A stretch of DNA of 64,000 bases from Adenophora triphylla var. japonica. Taxonomy: Eukaryota > Streptophyta > Magnoliopsida > Asterales > Campanulaceae. Numbering within the stretch: position 1 is the stretch's first letter; each line of letters opens with the position of its first letter. The notes below the pieces were generated by a model. The model was not told the DNA's origin, searched no databases, and saw nothing but the letters and a program-made list of their open reading frames with translations. Made by a program: the position numbers and the translations under genes. The stretch is from positions 25,894-89,893 of the forward strand of contig JAFEMH010007440.1 in assembly GCA_022495995.1 (NCBI GenBank), given 5' to 3'. Positions 55,163 to 64,000 of this stretch are shown here, in pieces.

Positions 55163-57209
55163 CGTAAGTACCCAAATCCGGATCGTCCAAATCCGTCGGA
55201 AAGTTAACCGAAATCCGTTAAGCGGCCCGCTCCGGAGTTAGGAACTCGTTAAACTCCCGTTCTTTGTGCCAACGAGGCGTCCGGGGCTTGCCCGTGCATC
55301 CGACGTCAAACCGTACTTATCACGTGACATCTCACGTAAAAGTATGGCTTTCACACAGCATTTTCCGGCACTTTCGGGCGTTTCGGACATTTCCGGTTGT
55401 TATTTTAAAAACGGACAAAGCGGGACCGAGGAACGAACTCCCACACTTACGGTGAGTCGCGGGACACGTGTCTGCATGCCACCTCCCTCTAGTCACTCGT
55501 CAATCACAAATCAAGGCCAAAAGACCAAAATACCCCTGGTTTGCAAGCCGAGTCAGTAGGACTCAGCTTTGTGCAATTTTCTGAAATTGCCAACAAGTCC
55601 TCAGTTTCCAAAATTCCCAAAACCCACAAATTCGGTCCAAGTCCGTGGGACTCCTCACGCAATTTTCACCCTATAAATAGAAGTTCTTTGTCGAAAGGCA
55701 AGAAAGGAGGATTTTAACACCAAAAATCACATACCCCACGGTCCAAAGCTGGTTTCCACCCCTCCAGGAGCTCCCGTTTTGTCTCGATTCGCGTGAAACC
55801 TTCGTATTTCGATCAAATACGCACCCTACAACTTCGAAACAACCTTTCGAATAACTTTCCGTGTCCCGTGCACACCTCCCGAGCCAAAGGAGTCGACCCT
55901 AGCCATAGGTATAACTCCCTCTCTATGAATCTTCCGTTCCGTCTCGGTTTACGCGCCCGGTCGCTATAAGCGCTATTCGAACGTCATTGTCAAAATGTAG
56001 ACGCCTCCGTCTAACGGGGTCCGATACGTTTTAGCCTCGATCCTCTTCTCTTTCCGTAAGAGAAGTAATCACGGTTAAAACGGCGTTAGACCCCGTTCCG
56101 TTTACTTTCACGTCATTTACAATTCCGAGCCGTTTGGCCTCGTTGATCGTCATTTACAATTCCGAGCCGTTTGGCCTCGTTGATCGTCATTTACAATTCC
56201 GAGCCGTTTGGCCTCGTTGATCGTCATTTACGATTCCGGATCGTTTGATTCCGTTGACACCGCTTTAAATACTGTCATTTACAAGTCCGATCCGTTTGGA
56301 TTGTGATAGTATTTACTTTTCAAAAGTCCGAGTCGCAACCCGATTCGTTGATCGCATATCATTTAATACGCATTTTTCCCGTAAAAATCGTTAACAATGT
56401 AATGCCCGGTTCAAAACCGGAGTTCGTCCGTCGAACTCTCTTTCAAAACGCGCGAAATGACGTTCGGCCTCCGAATGCTCATCTTCAAACTCAAAGCCGC
56501 CATTTGACACTTAAAATCATTTAATACGCATTTTTCTCGTAAAATCGCTAACAAATGACACATTTCAAACTCAAAGTCGACGTTTGCCACGCAATGACTC
56601 ATTTCAACTCAAAATCGACGTTTGCCACGCAAACGCTCATTTCAAACTCAAAATCGACGTTTGCCACGCAAACGCTCATTTCAACTCAAAGTCGACGTTT
56701 GCCACGCAAACGCTCATTTCAAACTCAAACCGACGTTTGTCATTCAAACGCTCGTCTTTTCAAACAAAGTCACCTAATCAACGTTTGTCACTCAAACCAA
56801 GATTAAGCTTGTCATTCAAGCCCCCATTTCAAAAGACACACACACACACACACGATTTCGAGAAAGGTAGAAAGACTCGTCATGCGAGGCGTTTCGGGCG
56901 ATCTCGTAATACTCTACCCGAAACGTAACCTGACCTCCGAACCTAACAATCTCTGGTACAAAAAGCTTTTTACTCGTTTTACGCCAATAAAAATGATCCC
57001 CGTTTTCAAAGCCTTTTCCTAAGTTTTGCTACCAATAAAAACGAGACCATTTTCGCAATAGCCGTTTCTCAACGTTTGGGCTCAAAATACAAAACCGCGT
57101 GGCGACTCCTCATTCTGCTCCATCCCGTGAAGCGAGGTCTCGAACACCAACCCCGCGAAAGACAACCGCCTTTTCAGCGCGCCGCGCGGAAAAGATCCGG
57201 GTAATTTCG
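55163..57209 (+). repeat. 3' LTR of Ogre-A
   Basis: Matches the 5' LTR along its length with many 1-10-bp indels. It starts cgtaagtacccaaatcc (TG lost to CG) and ends gggtaatttc. TATA box at 55672-55680. Confidence 0.92.
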
Positions 57210-57214
57210 TGTAT

Positions 57215-57700
57215 GTCGAACGACGGTGAAGTGGATCAATCGGCGAGACAAGCCAAGTTGCAGATTGACCTTACTGGGCTCGTGGCTAACGGCCCCCGCA
57301 AGTGAGATGGGATTACCTACTCATAGTGGTGACTTATTATGATGAAGTGATGAATGGCGACTAAGATGCCGCGAGCCAGATTTGAGTGATGAGAAGAGGC
57401 TTAGGGGGCTAGATTGAGAATGATCAATTACAAGCAGAGGACGAAAGCGCGAAGACCCAAGCTAGGGTAAACAAAAAGATCATTCAAATATGGGAGATCG
57501 TGCCAGCCAAGTCCGCGAGGTCAAGGGTGCCACTGGCGGATTTGCAAAGCTAGATCCAAAATGGAGAGGGTCCCTTTCGCATTGCCAAGGTTGTGCTAGG
57601 AAGGGACGTATCATTTGAAGGAAGAGGGGCGGCAAAGATGTCCCAAACGCTTGGAGTGTAGATCACCTCAAAAATATTATCATTCAAGAGATAAGTGGTA
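57215..57700 (+). pseudogene. Element-C integrase C-terminus
   Basis: DEKRLRGLD near 57390 and, further on, FAKLDPKWRGS (about 57540-57575; the family form is LDPKWEGPY/F) followed by words matching the usual 'RIAKVVLG' and 'DVPNAWSVDHLKxYY' end in shifted frames. This is the closing chromodomain-like/GPY region of gypsy integrases. Confidence 0.7.
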
Positions 57701-58184
57701 ATTTGTCTATTTAAAATTATTCTTATTAGAGTCTCTTTCATAGTAATTTAGATGAATCCATGGAATTTTCAAATCATGAATGAAAGTTATATATGTCTTG
57801 AAAACTTTGAATGAAACGAAAGTACCTTGAATGTAAGATATACATAAGTTTAATATGTCTTGGAATATATGTTGAATATAATGAAAGTATGAAATTTTAT
57901 GAACTCAAGTTTATCTCGTTTAGATTAAATCCCTTGCATGATAATGTCTATATGCATTAGTCGCCAAGAGCATTGTAAGTAACAAGTTTGGAGTAAAGTT
58001 GCCTAAAGACAACTCTTCACTTTTTCTGATGGGAGTATAAGTATATTGGTGTAAGTTATCTCGCCAAAGATATTTAAGGTAAAAGGTTTTTGATTGAATT
58101 ATCAAAACAAATTGCAAGTCTATGCAGAAATTGTGGGAAAGAGAAAGCAGAATCTAACTCGCTTTTTTATGGCATAGAAAGTCT

Positions 58185-58440
58185 ACTGGGACTATAAAAA
58201 AGAGAGTCTACTGACTATAAAAAAGAGAGTCTACGGACTATAAAAAAGAGAGAGTCTACTGGGACTATAAAAAGAAAGTCTACGGACTATAAAAAAAAGT
58301 CTACTTTGACTATAAAAAAAGAGAGTCTAAGGACTATAAAAAAGTAGAGTCTAAGGACTATAAAAAAGAGAGTCTAAGGACTATAAAAAGGAAAGTCTAA
58401 GGACTATAAAAATGAAAGTCTCCGGGACTATAAACGAGAA
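58185..58440 (+). repeat. About 22-26-bp tandem array in the Element-C 3' region
   Basis: About ten to eleven copies of 'gagagtctac-ggactataaaaaa' with variable A-run length and small changes. A related direct repeat (cttcactttttc ... ttgattgaa-tatcaaaacaaa) flanks it at about 58005-58110 and 58790-58885. Confidence 0.9.
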
Positions 58441-59199
58441 AGAAGCCTGCATCTCGCCTCAAAACGGGCACTGTAAAGATGCGGCATGTAATATGAAAGA
58501 AAGCACATCTTGCCCGAATGGTATGCACAAGAGGTCGTTACGAGAAAGAGGCCTATCTCGCAAGAAAGACATGTAAAGACAAATGTCACAGGGAAGAGAA
58601 ATATATCTCTGCTTCAAGTGTTAAGAAAGATGCGGCTCAAGGAAGAAAAGCATATCTCGTCTCTAAGGCAAGTAAAGATGTTGAAGTACAAAATGGAGAA
58701 ATTATTCTTAAGTAAATAATATGAAGAAAGTAAGGATGAAAATCGAAGAAAGACAAAAGTGAGCGACATATGCATCGCAGAAGTAAAGTCGCCAAAGCAC
58801 GACTTCACTTTTTCGACGTGAGTATAAGGGTATGAGGTACCCACATGCAAAAAGGAGTCATTTTTGATTGAACTATCAAAACAAAGTAGTAAAAGCGAGA
58901 TATAAATGACTGAAACAAGCAAATAAAGCATAAAGGTAAAGGGGCAAGAACGAAGGCCGCGAATATACATTGTTTAAAGGCACACAGCCCAAATAAAGAA
59001 AGCAAATTGTTTTGCCACCAAGGCGAAAGTTACAAAAAGTTGTCCCAAAAAGTTGATTAAAAGAAGCTAAGCTACTAAAGCGTAATCTCAAGTTCAAGCA
59101 TTTGGGTTCATCCTCACTATAGGTCTCATCCGATGGTGCATGTTGAGAAGAGCCGAAGCCGCAAAGAGCGCAGAGCCTTTGCCTCATCCAAGAGTTTCC

Positions 59200-62041
59200 A
59201 TGTTTATGTTCCAATTGATTATTCCATAAAGTAAGAACAAAAATGGAACTTGATTTGGCAGGAGCTGGAGTCCAAGGCGACTTGCCTAATAGTGCATCTT
59301 CTTCCGCCGCATCTTGGAGTTCATCACCGTAAGAGTAGGGAACTATAGGATGCCTAAGGCGGCATATGTCATCGAAGATTGGCTCTCGAACCCCACTTTT
59401 GCAAGTTTCGCTCGATAGTGATGGCGGGTATTTCAGCATTGAAGCACTGCAGCCCCGCATGACTCGGAGAGAGGCTTTGGTCAGCCAATGTCCATAAGAT
59501 CGGTCTCTTGAGCTTGGCCACGCGCATTGAGAGAGGTGATTCTTCGCGACTTTGCCCCATCATTTCCTCTCTCAATCTTGGCTATCTCGCTCCCGAAAGA
59601 ATTGGAGTGTCAATGCGGCATGAGTCTCTTTTAAAGTCTCATGCTCGGGCCGTAAGTTTGGAGGCATTTTTCCTTGTGCGGAATTAAGTTCAAGAAGTAG
59701 CATTGAGTTGAGGGCCGGGCCTTGGCGACATTGAGTCTCGACGTTGACGCTTCTCGAGCCGCATTTTGGGAAGCGACCTTAAGCCAGGGCTTCCTTCTCA
59801 ATTTATCTCAGCTCTCCTTCCAAGCTCGTAATGGTGGCCTCTCGCCTCCCCGACTCTACCGCGAAGGATATCCTTATCGCGCCAAAATTTGGTTTTGCAG
59901 CAAATTTCAAGCTCGTTGCTTCATTATTAAGACAAGTGTTTTTCTCGCTAATCACTCCATTATGGAAGCTCCTAATGAGAAAGTTACCAATTGAAAGTTA
60001 AAAAGTAGCAATGAATAAGGCCAAGAATAATCAAGGGAGAGAAAGAATGACATACACCAACGAGAAATAAGTCCCACCTCTGACTGTGCGGCATGGTCGG
60101 TGGATCCATTCTGGAGCGACATGTTACACTTGAATTCTGGTCACTAGCCCTAATCTAGGCCGAAGCTACCTAATAGACATTCTCTTCTCGCACCGCGAGT
60201 TCTGCGGTAATTAGTCCCTTGTAAGCTGGGACTTTCGCGGCCTCCTCGCTAAGCTCGTAGAAGCCCTTCAGAAGTCGGCGGGCTTCAAAAAGTTTTCTTG
60301 GAGCCACTGGGGCGGGAAGAGTAGTAGAAGTATTTGGATCGCGGGCGTTGAAGGAGAGTTGGACACATTGGTTAAATCGCATACTTCCATCTCGCGAGAA
60401 GCGAGGAGCTTCGAATCTGGTCTGGCTCAAAGCAAACATCGACTTCCGTAGTCGGGAGAACCCGCCTGGATGTGAGTCGTGAAGTGGGAGTATCATTGTT
60501 TTCTCCAATGGGGTTAATACATCACTGGGCGGATCAAAAGTCGGCATGGAACAAAGCGTTGGCAAGACATTGCCCTCGTCTCGGTGAAAGTGATTTGAGC
60601 CATGGAAGAGTTTGAGTAAATGGAAGAGCTTCGAGTAACAATCGGATTTGGAGGGATAACTTCTGCATAGAGGGAGTCACACCGGGGTGACACCGTAAAG
60701 CAATCCTCTTTAGTCGCTTGGCCTTCGGGTTTCGTGGTCAGCTGGGTTTCGCTCTAGCTTTAGATGAACCTTGGGCTTTCTCCAATGCAATCTCTTCGCA
60801 TCTTTCCCGTCGCGGGAGCAGCGGCAAAGTGGGCAAGTGTTACCGGGAAGGAGGCCGAGAGTCGCGTCGCGGGCACCGGGCAAGTCTTTTTTCTTCTTTT
60901 GTCGTTATCCAGTGCTGGCGAAGTTGGCGACTCTCCATTGATTTAGCTCGATGATCTCGAAAATAAAGAAAAAGGAAGTTGAGAGTTAGAGTAATGCAAA
61001 TATAAGCCAAAATTGAAAAAAGAATAAGGTTAAAGAAAGTACATACAAAGGATGATTCATGGCGGAACAAATGCACGGGTACCCTTGCATGACCGGCACT
61101 CGTGGAGCATATTTGTTATCGCATGCCGCTCCCATCCATCAAAAATAAACGTGATCCATTGAGAACCCGCGCAGGGCGAGAGAGTGAGTCAAGCCGACGA
61201 TTCCGACTTTGATCAAGTAAGGCCCTATTTCGCAAAATGCCTCTCCGTGAGATGAGAGGTTGGGGTGTATTAGCGGGAGAATTCGCATGCGTGGAAGGGC
61301 AACTAGAGCACGAATGGCGGCAATAAGGGCATTGTCGCCAATCGACGTAAACATCCTTAGTTTCAACTTGGGGTTTGATGGGGCGGAGATCAGCCGGGAT
61401 GAGACCACCCCACGCGAGAAACAACGGGAAGAGTGGGTCGCTTCAACCATTCAAGTGGACTTTAAAGGCAGTAAAGGAGTAAGGACTTTGGGGCCTCGCT
61501 GATATTGAAGGGAAAGGAGGGTTTCTTTCTCTCCCGTCGCAAGTTTGTTGGTTTGTTTATGTAGCCTTTAAATAAAGTGACTAAGGATGTAATCAGGTTC
61601 TTTTCGTAAGTGAGCCGACCGATGGCAATGAAGGTGGTAATGGATTCTAAGGACATTTGGATGAATTTCTCGTGATCATAGCTTGGGCTTTATATAAGAC
61701 CTCACAAAGGAAAGGGTCTAAGTGGGATTCTAAGACCGGCCTTGAATTGGGAAGGAAAACAACTATCCCGTCTCTCATTTCTCTTAGGTGTTCGGAGTAG
61801 GTATTTCCTTGATAACTCGAAATGTGATAGATGGAATGGTCAATATTGTAAAGAGTGTGCCAAGTGGCAATGGGGTTAGGAATGAGGGAACTCGTATCGT
61901 AGCTTAGAGAGGATCCCGCCTCGCATGTGGCGGGATTGATGAAAAGGTTAATACCTTCATTTATGTTTAAAAGTTCAACCCCAATGAAGCGGGGATCGCT
62001 TTGACGTCGCAGCGGGAGAAGAAGCCACTCTGATCAGCCAT
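59200..62041 (-). pseudogene. Element-C antisense coding region
   Basis: Starts on the minus strand at ATG 62041-62039 (MADQSGFFSRCDVKAIPASLG). After one shift it is coherent for over 90 codons (for example INLFINPATCEAGSSLSYD, IDHSIYHISSYQGNTYSEHL, MRDGIVVFLPNSRPVLESHL), continuing through SLESITTFIAIGRLTYEKNL, GDNALIAAIRALVALPRMRI and a 131-codon open frame (60565-60170, MRFNQCVQLSFNARDPNTS). The end is a charged, coiled-coil-like part and REPIFDDICRLRHPIVPYSY (59390-59320). I do not recognise a named domain. Codon-level coherence over 2.8 kb on the strand opposite to pol fits the antisense ORFs of Tat elements. Several frameshifts and stops. Confidence 0.55.
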
Positions 62042-62963
62042 CTCGCAGAATCACTCGGAAGAAGAAGAAGAAAGGATAGATTTATAATGCATCCTACGTT
62101 TGGAAAAGGGCCGCACGACACAATGGGATTCAGATGAGTCACTTAAATTGGGTTTATACTTATCTTTGATAATCGAACTAGTTCTTTGCATAGAAGTAAA
62201 GATGTTAGACATAGGGGCTTAAAGGGGAAGAAAAAAGCGGCCTTGGATTTCAAGAGAGTCAATCAATGAGGGATCCACCCAATGTTCAACTAGAAACCTA
62301 ACTATACGCCCTCGGGGCAATCTCGCCCAGTGCAGTTCGCAGCGCTCCCGTATAAGCTCGCCCGAAATCTCGATGTGTACCTCCCATACCTAACTAGTTT
62401 GGCACAATTTTCAGATCTCGCCACGAAGGGTAATTTGGGAATAAAATTGAAGTGGACTCGGACAAAAGTGGAATAGTTCAAGACTCAAACAATTGGGCAA
62501 AATGAAAGATCAAAGTAATGGAGGTTTAAAGAATATGTGAAGGGTTTTGGAAAAATTACTCGGTATAAATGAAGAACGGCCGGAGGAAGACGAAGAATCG
62601 CCTGGCAGTAGTACGGAATCCCGAGAAACGAAGCAGAAGAGGCTCCGAAATCAACTTCAAATGGCAAATGCACGAACTAAGGGGGTTTAAGAAACGAATT
62701 TGTGGTCAAATCGCAAAGAAATGGTGGAAAATGGAGAAAAGCTCGGGGCTTGAGTCAAAAGCTTCGAGTTGCCGGAATTTGAGAGTGTTTCGAGCAAGAA
62801 CGAGGAGAGTAAAAAGAGAAATTTGGAAAGAAAAATAGGTATTTATAATGAGAGGAATTTGGGAACCGATTGATGTGACGGTTGGGGTGAAAATTTTAAA
62901 TTTCCCCTCTGACAATTTGGACACGATTCCCAAATGACGGCACATTAAATTTCGGGGGCTCGC

Positions 62964-64000
62964 TGTGAAGGCACACGTGTATGAACAGAGATTACAAAAC
63001 TTTCGTGATTCTTGGAGAAGGAACCTGTGAGTGTCGCAAGCATGGCGAGACAAGAACGACAAGTTTTTGGCAAGACCCATGAATGAATTTCGCCTCAAAC
63101 TTAGGGGCTTCGATGTTGCCCAAAAATAATGGGCGGGCCCGATCCAAGTCCATAAGTGAAAAATTATCAAGTAGGCTCAAAGTGAGATAAGTCCAAAGAA
63201 GAAGATAAGAGTAAAGGTAGCTCTGTGTGTGGTTCGTCATGGGAAATTGGATCTGTAAGATATCCCGCTAAGTCCAATGAAAGGGAAACTCAAGGTAGTG
63301 AAAGCGAGATTACGTGGAGGATGGTGTAAGATATTGGTTAACGAACGGCGAGATAATGAGACAAGACGGCGAAACATTGATATGAGATGAGAGGCGAGAC
63401 ATTATGGTGAAGCGACATAATCCAGCGTTTAACCATATTCAGCGAGTAGACGGATCCCATTTTGGTGCAACTCATCGAGGCGGCATATAAATATCTACGG
63501 CTCGGGACCCATTATGACTGGGTTGGGCATCGGGAAAAGTGATCACATATTTTGGGTTTATTCTCATGATAGGCCAATGGGGTGATGACACGTGAAATTA
63601 GGCATGGAACGTGAGGAGGCTCATGTGCATGGCACGAGGGAAGAGGTATAAATATGAGGGATGGTTTTCTTTGTGAAGGTACGTACACACACACACACCC
63701 ACAAACACCTTCGCCATTTGAGATTACCCTTCTCAAAAAAGACACTTATCCTCACGCCGGAGGGGCTTTACGCCGGAAGCCGCCCCTACTTAGTTGACGT
63801 CACAGCTTCAGTAAGTGCGTACTCAGAAGAAGGAGCCGCCACCACCACCTTACATTTCTCTCAAATTCACCATCAAAATCATTTCTCCCAAGTCAAAGAT
63901 CAAAATTAGAAGAAAAAAATAATTAAAAAATTACTTTTTTTTTTTTTGTTTTTCAAATCACCAACAATTCCTAAATCAAAACCATTTATCCCAAAATCAC
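62964..64000 (+). repeat. Probable 3' LTR of Element-C (continues off window)
   Basis: A purine-rich tract (ttcgggggct, 62951-62960) precedes tgtgaaggcacacg, a plausible LTR start. Further on are a TATA box (tataaatatga, about 63648), a CA-rich microsatellite (63686-63698), and an 'acgccggaggggctttacgc' inverted word typical of LTR R/U5 leaders. No partner LTR is in the window. Confidence 0.5.

Larger units (their letters stand above)
33790..57209 (+). mobile_element. Ogre-A: 23.4-kb Ogre/Tat-lineage Ty3/gypsy element
   Basis: Two LTRs of about 2.1 and 2.05 kb (33790-35889 and 55163-57209) in direct orientation enclose PBS, leader, gag, protease (two cores), G-patch-like segment, RT/RNase H, a second RNase H, integrase, antisense coding regions and tandem arrays. 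Very large size, tRNA-Arg PBS, the extra archaeal-type RNase H and the array-rich 3' region are known hallmarks of Ogre/Tat elements. The LTRs are highly similar but carry many small indels, and the coding region is heavily frameshifted. I find no target duplication: the left flank is CCTAC, and the right flank begins gtgta or tgtat. Confidence 0.9.
57210..64000 (+). mobile_element. Element-C: 3' part of a second Tat-like gypsy element
   Basis: Directly after the Ogre-A 3' LTR comes the tail of a gypsy integrase, then an AT-richer 3' region with a tandem array, a long antisense coding region and a probable 3' LTR start at 62964 that runs past the window end. Layout (pol end, array, antisense ORF, LTR) matches the Tat lineage, but the sequence is not the Ogre-A or Ogre-B family. 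The 5' part is missing. Confidence 0.7.

Noticed and set aside
62706..63170. 154-codon minus-strand open frame near the Element-C LTR
   Set aside because: It spans the probable polypurine tract and LTR start and shows no motif; likely chance.

Overview
The window is plant nuclear DNA, most likely from a flowering plant. The evidence is GT-AG introns, one plant-type glycosyltransferase gene, two Stowaway-like MITEs, a CACTA terminus, and nested Ty1/copia and Ty3/gypsy LTR retrotransposons whose primer-binding sites match plant initiator tRNA-Met or tRNA-Arg. I cannot name the species. Only one ordinary host gene is visible; almost everything else is mobile DNA, mostly decayed.

Left part (1-12.4 kb). 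Positions 1-4796 are the right-hand part of a CACTA (En/Spm) element; its other end lies off the window. On the minus strand it carries exon-sized pieces of four unrelated host genes: a CTR1-type Raf-like kinase, the SNARE SYP61, the spliceosomal factor PRP19/MAC3 and the DEAD-box helicase RH35/DDX41. All are in one orientation, with introns and GT-AG borders, behind a GA/CT-rich leader, so a chimeric transcript is possible. Then come an AT-rich spacer and a fold-back-like repeat built on a 'gccagtgt' minisatellite. The four-exon host gene (7021-11882, plus strand) encodes a 392-residue membrane-anchored PF03407-type glycosyltransferase; its introns hold two Stowaway-like MITEs and one larger inverted-repeat element.

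Middle (12.4-33.8 kb) is a nest of retroelements. An old minus-strand copia (Copia-0) is split by Copia-1 (13198-18639, TSD AGGTG). Copia-1 carries an extra, truncated, inverted LTR at its left end inside the TSD. Copia-0 abuts a minus-strand gypsy (Gypsy-D). Its RT gene is split by the gag-protease-only Copia-2 (20751-23391, TSD GAAAG), and its gag is cut by the minus-strand Copia-3 (25321-29882). Copia-3 is broken in turn by an Ogre/Tat-like element (Ogre-B, from 29883).

Right part (33.8-64 kb). A 23.4-kb Ogre/Tat element (Ogre-A, 33790-57209, about 2.1-kb LTRs, tRNA-Arg PBS) starts inside the gag of Ogre-B. It reads gag, a first protease core, a second protease core with a G-patch-like segment, RT-RNase H, a second (archaeal-type) RNase H and integrase, all frameshifted. 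Its 3' part holds antisense coding regions, one with plant-mobile-domain motifs, and four different tandem arrays. After it comes the 3' part of another Tat-like element (Element-C, 57210-end): integrase tail, tandem array, long antisense coding region, and the start of a 3' LTR that runs off the window.

The observations I consider strongest are the four-gene chimeric CACTA element, the Copia-1 insertion whose two outer ends are both U5 ends, the doubled protease module in Ogre-A, and the antisense coding regions in both Tat-like elements.
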